From NCBI RefSeq assembly GCF_900996245.1, contig NZ_CAAJGK010000063.1:372001-436000 (forward strand): a DNA stretch of 64,000 nucleotides. The letters are read 5' to 3'. Both the position numbers and the translations under genes were made by a program. The notes below the pieces were generated by a model, which saw only the letters and a list, made by a program, of their open reading frames with translations, was not told where the DNA came from and ran no database searches. Below are positions 52,941 through 62,496 of the stretch, piece after piece; within the stretch, counting starts at the first letter, position 1, and every line of letters starts with the position of its first letter. The stretch is from Paraburkholderia sp. BCC1886 (GTDB lineage: Bacteria; Pseudomonadota; Gammaproteobacteria; Burkholderiales; Burkholderiaceae).

Positions 52941-54171
52941 CTGCAGCGCCTGAAGCTGACATCCTGTCGGCCTGTTGATCGAGAAGGCGGTTCACGTCGG
53001 GTAGTGTGGTGATCGTGCCGTTCGTGTTCGACGTGTCACGGTTCAGGCTTGCGATGTCCTGTAATTGAATCGCCGGATCGGTCACGCTGATCGTGCCTGC
53101 GCTGATGCCGCTATGTGTGATTGCGCCATCGCTCCCGTGATCGTCCTGACCGGGCATCGGCGAACCACCGCCAGTGTTCCTGCCCGACGTGTTGCCGTGG
53201 GTGCTGTAGTTCGCGCCGCCGTCACCGGTTCGCGCATTGATAGTCAGCGGACCACCAGAGGACAGCATGCCCCGATCGTTGAGCAGCATCCCGGCAGCGC
53301 GTACATCCAGCGCTCTTCCTGCGACGATCGTGGCGTTCGAGGCCGCAAGATCGCCAGCCGTTGCCGTCAGCCTGAGGTCGCCATTCGCCGACGTCCTGCT
53401 ACCCGAGAGATTGACCGATGCTCCCTGAATCGTCGCACTACCACCCGCCACATTGCGCCCCGTCGCCGTCAGCGCACCCGTCGCATCGAGCCGCAGTTCA
53501 CCCGCCTGCGCCACCGAACCGTCGCCGTTGATCCCGGCGCCAAGCGTCCCATCTGAAGCAATGCTGGCGGCTTTAACCGTCACGTCCCGCTCAGCCGCCA
53601 CCACGCCACTATTCGTCAGCGCACCGGCCGAGGCCACCGTCACATCCCGTTGCGCGTAGACCGTCCCGCTGTTCCCGACACCATCGCGCCCGGAGAGCCT
53701 GATGTCCCCACTCGCCTCCGTCTGTCCGGTGAGGATGAGCCTGCCCTCCGCGGTCACCGTGAAGTCACCCGCCTGCGCCGCCAGCACGCCTTTGCTGGAA
53801 ACACCCACACCTGCTTCGGTGCCCACCAGCACGATGCTGTTCGCGTACATCCCGCCGATCTGGCTGACGTCGATGGAGATATACGGAGTCAGGCCTTCAC
53901 CGGCGATGGCCGTCGCATCGAGCGCGTCATGCCCGACCCGGTTAGCCCCCGCGATAACATTCAGGTTCTTCGCATGAATCGCCGCGTTCGCGTGCATGAC
54001 ACGCGAGAGCAGATCGATCTGACCAGTCGCACCTCCATCGAGTCCCGCACCCTGAACATCGATGCTCCCGCCTCTTACATCAAAGCTGGCAACAGCCCCA
54101 TCGGCCGCATAGTTCGGCGTCCCCGTCGTCAGGATCGCGCGCGAGGTGTTGATGAACCCACCACCGTTCAC
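52876..54171 (-). pseudogene. filamentous haemagglutinin (CdiA/BcpA TpsA) central fragment
   Basis: 431 codons in one frame. NGGGFINTSRAILTTG, ADGAVASFDVRGGSIDVQG and NLNVIAGANRV are the conserved two-partner-secretion (TPS) domain, followed by haemagglutinin repeats (ALTATGRNVAGGSATIQG, DLRLTATAGDL) and DIASLNRDT to LLDQQADRMSA, a typical FHA C-terminal transition. Frameshifts bound it on both sides (near 54180 and 52950). The normal gene is several times longer, so internal repeats have probably been lost too. Confidence 0.8.
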
Positions 54172-54400
54172 ACTGATTCAGACCCATTGGCGATCACCAC
54201 CTCGGCCCGCTGACCAGCAACTTCAACCTGCCCATTGATCTGACTCGCCGCACGGCTACTAACCTGATTAACAATCACCCGCGCCGCCTGACCAGCACCC
54301 AGATTCGGATTCCCGTTAATCAATCCAGCCTGCTGCGTCTGCACAATCACCGGCGAATTGTTCAGCACGACCCCCACGCGGGGGCACATCGAACTGCCCA
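54168..54400 (-). pseudogene. TPS-domain fragment between two frameshifts
   Basis: In this frame VVLNNSPVIVQTQQAGLING and AGQAARVIVNQVSSRAASQI continue the TPS domain out of register with both neighbours. Removing one base from the C5/G5 tracts at 54371-54384 joins it to the N-terminal piece as QFDVPPRGVVLNNSP. Adding one base near 54180 joins it to the central piece as NGSGISVNGGGF. Confidence 0.8.
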
Positions 54401-54690
54401 TACGTATTAACCGAAACACCCGCCCCCGAAGGCCGGTTGATATCCACCTGCGGCAGCCCATTACGTGTCTGAACGACCGAAGGCGCATGCTCACCACCCG
54501 GCACGATCTGGGCAACGGAAACACCGGGAGCCGCGCCGCCCAGCACAATACCCACAAGAGACGCGACCAGGACACCCCGCCGCGAGCGCCTGCTCCCACC
54601 ACTCCCACCCGCCGCCGTCGCCGACTCCTCAACGGCAACCAGCATTCCTCTCAGTCGGCTGAACACCAGCCTGAACGCGTCCCGATTCAT
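54316..54690 (-). pseudogene. N-terminal fragment of the broken CdiA/BcpA gene
   Basis: The ATG at 54690 gives MNRDAFRLVFSRLRGMLVAV, an extended ESPR-type signal region common in Burkholderia haemagglutinins. A hydrophobic core (GVLVASLVGIVLGGAAPGVS) and mature start QIVPGGEHAPSVVQTRNGLP follow. The frame breaks after VNTYGQFDVPP and stops at 54316. No TpsB/CdiB transporter gene is adjacent. Confidence 0.8.
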
Positions 54691-54815
54691 CTTCTTGTCT
54701 GTCACGGATTGATAAACAACCCATAACCTACCGAACGACTCCAACCGGACTGTCAAAAACCATCAAGGCCAAGATCGACACACCGACACACCGACAAACA
54801 CAACCCGCTCACGCA

Positions 54816-54843
54816 AAAAAAAGCCCGCGACATCCGCGGGCAA
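54816..54843 (-). terminator. terminator of mtgA
   Basis: Stem GCCCGCG/CGCGGGC with an ACATC-type loop; leftwards it runs into eight T. Confidence 0.88.
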
Positions 54844-54869
54844 TCAACATATAACCAACACCAAAAAAC

Positions 54870-55592
54870 CTACTGCGGCAATTCAGCCGCACCCATCCTC
54901 CGCGCGATAACCCGCGCCCTCTGCGCAAGATACGGCGACGCCCGATGTTCATCGAAATACTTAGGTTGCGGCAGCATCACCGCCAGGCGCGCCGACTGCG
55001 CCGCAGTCAACTGACCCGCCGACGTCTTGTAATAGTAGTGAGCCGCGGCCTCGGCGCCATAGACCCCATTCCCCCACTCCACGGAGTTCAGATAAATCTC
55101 GAAGATCCGCTCCTTGTCCATCAAGGTCTCGAGCATCCACGTAATGATCAACTCCTGTCCCTTGCGGATATAACTCTTCTCCCGCGATAGAAACAGGTTC
55201 CGCGCCAACTGCTGGGTAATGGTCGATCCGCCGCGCACGATCTTGCCTTTGGCCTTATTCCGCTCCCAGGCCTGCAAGATCGCATCCGTCTCGTATCCGT
55301 TGTTATTGACGAAATTCGCGTCCTCGGAAGCGATGATTGCCCGCTTCAGATTGTGCGAAATCTGATCGTAGGGAACCCACGTCCGCTGCACCGAGAGATC
55401 GGGCCGGTCGGACGACAACCGCCACGCATCCGACCTCATGAACGCCGTTGAACGCGGATTCACGTAATTCCACACCGCAATCTGCGCGAAGTAAAACGCC
55501 TGCGTCGCCAGCCACGCCAACGCGACCACCGCCACCAGGTAAACGATCCATCGCATCGAACCCGGCATGCGAACGCGCCGCGCTGCTGTCAT
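54870..55592 (-). CDS. mtgA: monofunctional biosynthetic peptidoglycan transglycosylase
   Basis: This 240-residue GT51 enzyme polymerises lipid II. One membrane helix lies near residues 14-36. The catalytic motif region is AIIASEDANFVNNNGYE (Glu), then GGSTITQQLARNLFLS and ERIFEIYLNSVEWGNGVYGA. The ATG at 55592 with GGAG upstream is preferred to a GTG four codons earlier. It follows aroE on the same strand. Confidence 0.95.
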   Translation of the reverse strand: MTAARRVRMPGSMRWIVYLVAVVALAWLATQAFYFAQIAVWNYVNPRSTAFMRSDAWRLSSDRPDLSVQRTWVPYDQISHNLKRAIIASEDANFVNNNGYETDAILQAWERNKAKGKIVRGGSTITQQLARNLFLSREKSYIRKGQELIITWMLETLMDKERIFEIYLNSVEWGNGVYGAEAAAHYYYKTSAGQLTAAQSARLAVMLPQPKYFDEHRASPYLAQRARVIARRMGAAELPQ

Positions 55593-55646
55593 CGTAGTCT
55601 CCACACTCAGATCAACTCTCGGGTTAAATCTCGGGCCAATCAGCCA

Positions 55647-56510
55647 TCACGCCCGCGACGGCGCCGCCAGCAACGCACGCAGTTCGGCCAGCACAGGCGC
55701 GCCGGACGGTCGCACGCCGCGCCACACATGGAACGATTCGGCAGCCTGCTCGACCAGCATGCCGAGTCCGTCCGCGCTGCGCGCACCCAACTTGCTCGCG
55801 TACTCCATGAACACCGTCGGCTGCGCGCCGTACATCATGTCGTAGGCCAAGGTGCCGCTGCCGAACGCGCGATCGTCGCACTCGGGCAACGCCGCATCCA
55901 GACTGCCCGCCGTCGCGTTGACGATCACGTCGTACACACCCGCCTCGATCGCACGCGCACTGCCGCCGCTCAGGCGGCACGCTGCGTCCCGCGCAGCCGG
56001 CGCGAACTGGTCAACCAGGGCCTCGGCTTTCGCCGACGTGCGGTTGACGATCGTCACCGTATGCGGTCCGCGCTCGAGCATCGGCAGCACCACGCCGCGC
56101 GCCGCGCCGCCCGCGCCCAGCAACAGAATGCGCGCTCCCTTCAACGACACGCCGAGATTCACCTCGATATCGCGGACCAGACCGAACCCATCGGTGTTGT
56201 CGCCATAGACGCCATCCGCTCCCACCCGCAACGTGTTCACCGCTCCCGCGGCCGCCGCGCGCGGCGACAGCGTGTCGGCAAAAGCATGCGCGTCCAGTTT
56301 GAACGGCACGGTCACGTTCAGGCCGCGTCCGCCCGCCTCGATAAACGCCCGCACGTGCGGCACGAAGGCATCGACGGGAGCCAGCAGCGGAACGTACTCG
56401 ATCGGCTCGCCGGTCTGCGCGGCAAAGCGCCCGTGAATGAACGGCGACTTGCTATGCCCGACCGGATTGCCGATCACTGCATAGCGATCGAAGGAAGCGC
56501 TCGCAGTCAT
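55647..56510 (-). CDS. aroE: shikimate dehydrogenase
   Basis: This 287-residue NADP enzyme of aromatic amino acid synthesis has the substrate site IGNPVGHSKSPFIHG, catalytic VTVPFKLDAH with Lys, and the Rossmann motif LLLGAGGAARGV. It overlaps the upstream RNB gene by 4 bases (ATGA) and precedes mtgA, a conserved Burkholderia order. Confidence 0.96.
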   Translation of the reverse strand: MTASASFDRYAVIGNPVGHSKSPFIHGRFAAQTGEPIEYVPLLAPVDAFVPHVRAFIEAGGRGLNVTVPFKLDAHAFADTLSPRAAAAGAVNTLRVGADGVYGDNTDGFGLVRDIEVNLGVSLKGARILLLGAGGAARGVVLPMLERGPHTVTIVNRTSAKAEALVDQFAPAARDAACRLSGGSARAIEAGVYDVIVNATAGSLDAALPECDDRAFGSGTLAYDMMYGAQPTVFMEYASKLGARSADGLGMLVEQAAESFHVWRGVRPSGAPVLAELRALLAAPSRA

Positions 56511-58639
56511 CGCCCCGGCTCCGCGACGTGCTGCTGACCGGAGGCACCATCGGCACCATCGGCACCATCGGCACCATCGGACTCGGCAGCATCCCCGGCC
56601 GCGGCGTCACCATCCCCATCGCCGCCAGCTTCAGCCTCCGCTTCCGCCTCGGACTCCGCACTTGCATCCGCCGCATCGACCAGCTCTTCTTCACTCTCGT
56701 CGGCTTCTTCGGTCTCGCTGCCGCTCGTCACGGTCGGCGCATCGAGCACATGCAGCAGTCGCACGGAAGCTTCGACCGTCAGTTCGTCGAGCGACATCAC
56801 TTCCATCTGCAACCGGGTACCGCGCGCGTGCACGCCGAGGCCCGGCACGTGCAGCAGCAACGGGATTTCTTCGAGGCGCACCAGATCGCCCTTCACCACC
56901 GACGCCACCACCTGCTTGCGGTTCTCCTGCTTCAACCAGCGCAGACACCAGAAATACTCCATCCGCCGCTGGTGATCGGCATACGCGGTGTACGTATCGT
57001 CGAAACCCTGCACGACGGCGAACAGATCGGCGTCCTTCGGCTTGAACGGCGCGGCGAGCTTCGCAGTCACGCCATGCTCGACGCACGCGATCAGTTGCCA
57101 CTGGTTGACCAGGTCGACATAACGCCGCAGCGGCGACGTGCTCCACGCGTATTGCGTGACGCCGAGCCCTTCGTGCGGCGCGGCGGTCGTCTGCATGCGG
57201 GTGCGCTTCGGACCGGTCGGCGCGCCGAACGCACGCTGCGAACGATAGATGCCCGGCACGCCATGATCGTGCAGCAGGCCGCCCCACGATGAATTCGCGA
57301 GAATCGCCAGTTCGGCGACGATCGTGTCGAGCGGCGAGCCGCGCCGGCGCGGCGTGATCGTGATGTGCTCGCCTTCCACGTAGAAGTTGAAGTCGGTGTT
57401 GCGCTGCACTTCGCGGCGCAGACCGTACCCGGCGCGCGCCGCCTGACGCTTTTCGAACAACGCCTGCGCGAACGGCCACAGGACGGCGATGTCCTCCTTG
57501 TGCGGATAGTCGCCGGTACCGGCTGCGAGCGCCTCTTCGGTCACCAGTTCGTCCAACGTGTTGTGACGCAGATTGCTTTTCACGAACACGCGCTCGGCGC
57601 GCGTTTCGCTGGCGACGATTTCCTGGGTCTCGCGATTGATGATCGAATACAGCGACAGCGCCGGGCGCAAGCCGCCTTCGGCCAGCGTGAACGCTTCCAC
57701 CACGCTGTCGGGCAGCATCGTGATCTTGTCGCCGGGCATATAGACGGTCGACAGACGCGCGCGCGCGATCATGTCGACGTCGTCACCACGCGCAATGCCG
57801 AGCGCAGGCGCCGCGATATGCACGCCGATCCGCACGCGGCCGTCGCTCAGATGCTCGACGGAAAACGCATCGTCGATTTCCGTGGTGGTGATGTCGTCGA
57901 TCGAAAATGCCTGGACATCCGCTTCCGGCAAATCGTCCGGCAAACTGCCGACCGTGACCGGCGGGAAGCCCGTGCCGTGCGGGAAGAACTCCGACAGGAA
58001 TTTGGCCTCGTGCAACGCGCGCGGCGACGCAATGCCGCCGCATTCGAGCAGCAGACGCGCCTGCGAAATACCGCGCGCCGCAGCGGCGCCTTCGAGCGCC
58101 TTGTACTCAATAGTGTTCTTGTCCGGTTTGGTGAGCAGCGCCAGCGCCTTGGCGCCCGCGAAGCCCTCCGGCAGACGGCCGGCCTTCAGCTCTTCTTCAT
58201 AGCCGGCCTGCACGAGTGCCTGCTGACGCTTGCGCTCGAGTCCGGCGAGCGCCATCTTGAGTTGCTCCTGCGGCGCGCGCTGATACATGCCGCGGCCCTT
58301 GCGGCGGAAGTACACCGGCGAGCCGTGCAGGCGCAGCACCAGCGCCGCGCGCTCGATCGATCCGAAGCGTTCGCCGAAGTACTCCGCGCCCAGCGCGGCA
58401 AACGGAAACTCGTCGTCCGATGCGCATTCCCACAGAAAATCCAGGTCGATCTCCTGCGCGGCGGCGTCGGCCTGCTGCATCAACTCGGCGGCGCTCGGCT
58501 TGTCGAATTCGATCAGCACGTCCTTCGCGCGCACCTTGGCGCGCCGGCCGCCCGGCAACTCGACCTGAAAAGCATCGCCCTGGCGCGACAGCACGCTGCC
58601 CGCCTTGAAACTGCCCGATTCCTCGAAGAAAACGTTCAC
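56507..58639 (-). CDS. RNB-domain (RNase II/R family) exoribonuclease with acidic repeat tail
   Basis: This 710-residue 3'-5' exoribonuclease has the RNB catalytic segment FSIDDITTTEIDDAFSVEHL with metal-binding aspartates at about residues 243-255. AWSTSPLRRYVDLVNQWQL is the RNB C-terminal arginine finger region. It lacks the full cold-shock architecture of Rnr. Residues after about 640 are Glu/Asp/Ala-rich and end in GADGADGADG, encoded by a 9-base tandem repeat. It is coupled to aroE. Confidence 0.92.
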   Translation of the reverse strand: MNVFFEESGSFKAGSVLSRQGDAFQVELPGGRRAKVRAKDVLIEFDKPSAAELMQQADAAAQEIDLDFLWECASDDEFPFAALGAEYFGERFGSIERAALVLRLHGSPVYFRRKGRGMYQRAPQEQLKMALAGLERKRQQALVQAGYEEELKAGRLPEGFAGAKALALLTKPDKNTIEYKALEGAAAARGISQARLLLECGGIASPRALHEAKFLSEFFPHGTGFPPVTVGSLPDDLPEADVQAFSIDDITTTEIDDAFSVEHLSDGRVRIGVHIAAPALGIARGDDVDMIARARLSTVYMPGDKITMLPDSVVEAFTLAEGGLRPALSLYSIINRETQEIVASETRAERVFVKSNLRHNTLDELVTEEALAAGTGDYPHKEDIAVLWPFAQALFEKRQAARAGYGLRREVQRNTDFNFYVEGEHITITPRRRGSPLDTIVAELAILANSSWGGLLHDHGVPGIYRSQRAFGAPTGPKRTRMQTTAAPHEGLGVTQYAWSTSPLRRYVDLVNQWQLIACVEHGVTAKLAAPFKPKDADLFAVVQGFDDTYTAYADHQRRMEYFWCLRWLKQENRKQVVASVVKGDLVRLEEIPLLLHVPGLGVHARGTRLQMEVMSLDELTVEASVRLLHVLDAPTVTSGSETEEADESEEELVDAADASAESEAEAEAEAGGDGDGDAAAGDAAESDGADGADGADGASGQQHVAEPGR
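56544..56580. repeat. 9-base tandem repeat in the RNB tail
   Basis: About four copies of CACCATCGG, in frame, encode the Gly-Ala-Asp repeat; copy number can change without a frameshift. Confidence 0.8.
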
Positions 58640-58882
58640 TCAATACTCTCGTTCTGACTTGCATCCACCGGCGCGCCCGATCTGTTCTACGGTCGGTCAC
58701 TACGTGCGCGGCACGGCAACGGGTGCGGGGTAATGGATCCGCGGCGCGCTGGGCGCGCCGGCGAATGAATCTGGTTCTGGTGTGACTGGCGGACGATCCG
58801 CCGGGTTCGCGCGGACTTATCGTGCAGTCCATGCGTGCGGTCCATGCGCGCCGTCCATGCGCACGGCCTGGTCGCGAGGCCC

Positions 58883-59485
58883 TCAAGCCGCTTCGCGTGG
58901 CGCCGGCGGCTGGATATCCGCGGCGCGGCAAAACGCCAGCACGTCGTCGACATAGTCCGGAAACTCGCTGATCGCGTGGTCGCTCCCTTCGATCAGCGTA
59001 GTGCGCGCGCCGGGATAGTGCGCGAGCATTTCGCGATAGTCGAGCACTTCGTCGCCGGTCGCGGCCAGCAGATAGTAGCGCTCGGGCCGCGTAATTGCGT
59101 CCACGCGCAGCGCGCGCAATTCGTCCAGATGATGCGGCTCCACGGTAATGCTGCCGCCGCCGTGCCACAGCGGCTGCTCGCCGAGATACGCGCTGAGATC
59201 GCGCTGCGGCACGACCGCCGGATTCAGCAACACGGCCGGCCAGCCGTGCTTCTCGGCAAGATGCGTGGCGAAATAGCCGCCGAGCGAACTGCCGATCAGC
59301 GTGACGTGCGCCGGTTGCGCGTTGGCCACCAGCGATTCGGCGAGCGCAACGGTGTCGAGCGGCGAGACCGGCAGCATCGGACAACACCACTCGTCGCCGC
59401 GACCGAGCTCGAGGAGACGCGCCGCCAGCACGCGCGCCTTGAACGAATTGGGTGAAGAGCGAAAACCGTGCAGATACAGAATCAC
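58883..59485 (-). CDS. YqiA/YcfP-like alpha/beta-hydrolase
   Basis: This 200-residue esterase-like protein has MILYLHGFRSSPNSFKA at the N-terminus, the nucleophile elbow LIGSSLGGYFA (Ser near residue 67), an Asp in AATGDEVLDY and a His in EGSDHAISEF, completing the triad. Start is GTG at 59485, overlapping the mpl stop (GTGA). The substrate is unknown. Confidence 0.88.
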   Translation of the reverse strand: MILYLHGFRSSPNSFKARVLAARLLELGRGDEWCCPMLPVSPLDTVALAESLVANAQPAHVTLIGSSLGGYFATHLAEKHGWPAVLLNPAVVPQRDLSAYLGEQPLWHGGGSITVEPHHLDELRALRVDAITRPERYYLLAATGDEVLDYREMLAHYPGARTTLIEGSDHAISEFPDYVDDVLAFCRAADIQPPAPREAA

Positions 59486-60876
59486 GATGAGCCTCGCGCA
59501 GAGAGGGCGTCCAGCAGTTTCTGATGCACGCCGCCGAAGCCGCCGTTGCTCATCACCAGAATCTGGTCGCCGGGGCGCGCTGCATGAACCACTGCCTTGA
59601 CCAGCGCGTCGAGATTATCGAACGCCTGCGCCTTGCCGCCGAGCGGCGCGAGCGCTTCGCCGAGTTGCCAGCCGAGCGCATCGCGCCCGCTTGCCGCGCC
59701 GTAACCGAAGACCAGATCGGCGTCGGCAAGACTGGCCGGCAATTGCGCTTTCATCACGCCGAGCTTCATAGTGTTCGAGCGCGGTTCCAGCACGGCCAGA
59801 ATGCGGGTGTTGTGGCGGCCGACGCGCGCGCGCAGTCCGGCCAGCGTGGTGTCGATCGCGGTGGGATGGTGCGCGAAGTCGTCGTAGACGGTCACGCCGT
59901 CGACGCTGCCGCGCACTTCCATGCGGCGCTTCACGTTGCGAAAGCTCGCCAGCGATGCCGCAGCCTGCGCCGGCGGCACGCCGACGTGACGCGCGGCGGC
60001 GATCGCGGCCAGCGCATTCAACCGGTTGTGCTCGCCCTGGACCTGCCACTCGACCACGCCGACACGCGCGCTGTTGTGATACACGGCGAAGCGTTCGTCG
60101 ACCGGCACGCCGTCTTCGGCCGGCAGGGTTTCCCAGCCGCCCTGCACACCGAAACGCTCGACTTCGCTCCAGCAGCCGCGCGTGAGCGTGCGCTCGAGCG
60201 CATCTTCACGACCGTTCGTGACGATGCGGCCGATGCCGGGAACCGTACGGACCAGGTGATGGAACTGGGTTTCGATCGCGGCGAGATCGGGGAAGATGTC
60301 GGCGTGATCGAATTCGAGATTGTTCAGGATGGCGGTTTTCGGCCGGTAATGGACGAACTTCGAGCGCTTGTCGAAGAACGCGGTGTCGTACTCGTCGGCC
60401 TCGATGACGAAAAAGCTCGAGTCGGTGAGCCGCGCCGACACGCCGAAGTTGAGCGGCACGCCGCCGATCAGAAAGCCTGGATTCAGGCCGGCGTCTTCCA
60501 GAAGCCACGTCAGCATCGAGCTGGTGGTGGTCTTGCCGTGCGTGCCGGCGACGGCCAGCACCCATTTGCCGTTCAGAACATGCTCGCCGAGCCATTGCGG
60601 ACCGGACACGTACGGCAGACCGCGGTCGAGAATCGCTTCCATTAGCGGGTTGCCGCGCGACACCACGTTACCGATGACAAACAGGTCGGCGTTCAGCCCG
60701 TCGAGTTGCGCCGCGTCGTAACCCTCGATCAGACCGATGCCCTGCGCCTCGAGCTGGGTGCTCATCGGCGGATACACTCCGGCGTCGCAGCCCGTCACGG
60801 TATGACCCGCGCCGCGCGCGAGCACCGCGAGACCGCCCATGAATGTGCCGCAGATGCCGAGGATGTGGATATGCAT
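59482..60876 (-). CDS. mpl: UDP-MurNAc:L-Ala-gamma-D-Glu-meso-Dap ligase
   Basis: This 464-residue Mur-ligase-family enzyme recycles peptidoglycan tripeptide. MHIHILGICGTFMGGLAVLA starts the N-domain, AVAGTHGKTTTSSML is the P-loop, and LEFDHADIFPDL and DDFAHHPTAI are Mpl-type. The ATG at 60876 is preferred to 60951. It is coupled to the YqiA-like gene. Confidence 0.95.
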   Translation of the reverse strand: MHIHILGICGTFMGGLAVLARGAGHTVTGCDAGVYPPMSTQLEAQGIGLIEGYDAAQLDGLNADLFVIGNVVSRGNPLMEAILDRGLPYVSGPQWLGEHVLNGKWVLAVAGTHGKTTTSSMLTWLLEDAGLNPGFLIGGVPLNFGVSARLTDSSFFVIEADEYDTAFFDKRSKFVHYRPKTAILNNLEFDHADIFPDLAAIETQFHHLVRTVPGIGRIVTNGREDALERTLTRGCWSEVERFGVQGGWETLPAEDGVPVDERFAVYHNSARVGVVEWQVQGEHNRLNALAAIAAARHVGVPPAQAAASLASFRNVKRRMEVRGSVDGVTVYDDFAHHPTAIDTTLAGLRARVGRHNTRILAVLEPRSNTMKLGVMKAQLPASLADADLVFGYGAASGRDALGWQLGEALAPLGGKAQAFDNLDALVKAVVHAARPGDQILVMSNGGFGGVHQKLLDALSARGSS

Positions 60877-61071
60877 AAGCCTGTCGTGCCGCGCGGGCGT
60901 GTTTTGCGAGGGTTGGGAGTGCAGCGGGACGGCTGAAACGACCGTCCGCAAAGGACGCTATTGTAACCGACGCCTCATGCACGCCCCAGCCCGGGTCGTC
61001 CGTTCGGCCAACCCTGCGGGAGCGTGCGGTAGCCGGAAAAGCGGGTCATCAATCTCTAGTATGATTCGCGG

Positions 61072-61737
61072 ATGGTCCGCAAATCACACTTCGATCCGCA
61101 GCGCGTGCGCGAGGAAATCGCCATCGCGGCTGCCCGGCTGATTGCCGAAGACGGTCTCGACTACGCCACGGCCAAACGCAAAGCGGCCCGTCAGGTGGTC
61201 GGCGAAAGTCGCGTTGCCGGCGAGTGGCTGCCGGATAACGATCAGATAGAAGAAGAAATCCGCGAGTACCAATCCTTATTCCAGGGCGACAGCCAGCCGG
61301 CACTGCTGCGCCGATTGCGGCGCGTGGCGATCGACTGGATGGAGCGACTTGCCGAATTCAATCCGTATCTGACTGGCGCGGTGCTGGGCGGCACGGCCGG
61401 CGAGCATTCGGATATCCATCTGCAAGCGTTCTGCGACAACCCAAAGGAAGTCGCCATCTACTTCCTGAACGCCAATATTCAGTACGACGTCTCCGAGACA
61501 CGGCATTTCGCGGGACGCGGTTACGTGGAAACGCTGAGCTTCCTGTGGCGCCCCACGAACGAAGGACGCGACGGCACACCGGTCGGCATCCACGTCGCAC
61601 TGTACGAGACGGACGACCTGCGCGGCGCGGTCCGCGCCGACACACGCGGTCGCACGGCGCGCGCGAATCTGCAAGCGGTGCGCTTGCTGCTCGACCAGAG
61701 CGACCCCGTGCCCGCCGATACATCTTCCCCTAACTAG
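61072..61737 (+). CDS. uncharacterised protein, possible nucleotidyltransferase fold
   Basis: This 221-residue protein begins with a helical segment (REEIAIAAARLIAEDGLDYA) reminiscent of a regulator helix, followed by a middle domain with LTGAVLGGTAGEHSDIHLQA. G-x-T-A-G-x-x-S-D-I resembles the nucleotidyltransferase GS-x-DxD pattern but only one acidic pair position is clear. It is divergent from mpl and 10 bases before tlpA. No established function is claimed. Confidence 0.7.
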   Translation: MVRKSHFDPQRVREEIAIAAARLIAEDGLDYATAKRKAARQVVGESRVAGEWLPDNDQIEEEIREYQSLFQGDSQPALLRRLRRVAIDWMERLAEFNPYLTGAVLGGTAGEHSDIHLQAFCDNPKEVAIYFLNANIQYDVSETRHFAGRGYVETLSFLWRPTNEGRDGTPVGIHVALYETDDLRGAVRADTRGRTARANLQAVRLLLDQSDPVPADTSSPN

Positions 61738-61747
61738 ACAGACCAAC

Positions 61748-62302
61748 ATGAATACGAGACGGATTCTGGCGGGCGCGCTTGTCGCCGTCGTCGCAGCGGC
61801 CGGCGGGGTTTTCGCCAGCCGCTGGATGAGCCACGACACCGAGGTCGCCAGTGCCGCGCCCACGGCCTCCGGCCAGAGTCAAAACCCAGTCCAGCAACTC
61901 TGGGCCGCGCCGGTGACCGACGTCGACGGCAAGCCGCAATCGCTAAGTTTGCTCAAAGGCCATCCAATCGTCGTCAACTTCTGGGCGTCGTGGTGCGGCC
62001 CCTGTGTCGAGGAAATGCCCGCGCTGTCGCAACTGCAGCGCGACTACGCGAAGAAAGGGATCCAGTTCGTAGGACTTGGCGTCGATTCGGATAAAAATGT
62101 GCAGGCGTTCCTGCAAAAAGTGAAAGTGGCCTACCCGATCTACGTGACCGGATTCGGCGGCGCCGACCTCGCGCGGGCGTTCGGCAATACTGCGGGCGCC
62201 TTACCGTTTACCGTCGTGATCGACGCAAAAGGCAACATTCGCTCGACAAAATTAGGCCAAATCGATCCCGCCGCGCTCAAACAGACGCTCGACTCGCTCT
62301 AG
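61748..62302 (+). CDS. tlpA: TlpA/ResA-type thioredoxin-fold protein
   Basis: This 184-residue periplasmic disulfide reductant has one N-terminal membrane anchor (ILAGALVAVVAAAGG) and the active site SWCGPCVEEMP with Cys83 and Cys86. The cis-Pro segment GALPFTVVID and GIQFVGLGVD complete the fold. It may serve cytochrome c maturation. Between the unassigned gene and aroQ, the usual betaproteobacterial setting. Confidence 0.93.
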   Translation: MNTRRILAGALVAVVAAAGGVFASRWMSHDTEVASAAPTASGQSQNPVQQLWAAPVTDVDGKPQSLSLLKGHPIVVNFWASWCGPCVEEMPALSQLQRDYAKKGIQFVGLGVDSDKNVQAFLQKVKVAYPIYVTGFGGADLARAFGNTAGALPFTVVIDAKGNIRSTKLGQIDPAALKQTLDSL

Positions 62303-62496
62303 ACTTAACATTCTTTTGACACTCCGATAGCGGCAAAACGAGCGAAATTGCGCGCTAATCAAGCGGAATTGGGAGAAGATGAGCGCCCGGCTCCGCTATA
62401 GCATCGCTTCGGCGCTGAACCGTTCGTCTGGAAAACTAGACAAGTTTCTCTAATCAGCGCTAAAGTGCGCCCAATTCCACGGAAAAAGAAGCGACC

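Noticed and set aside
51281..54690. Insertion sequence or integrase around the CDI remnant
   Set aside because: No transposase or integrase text and no terminal inverted repeats were found.
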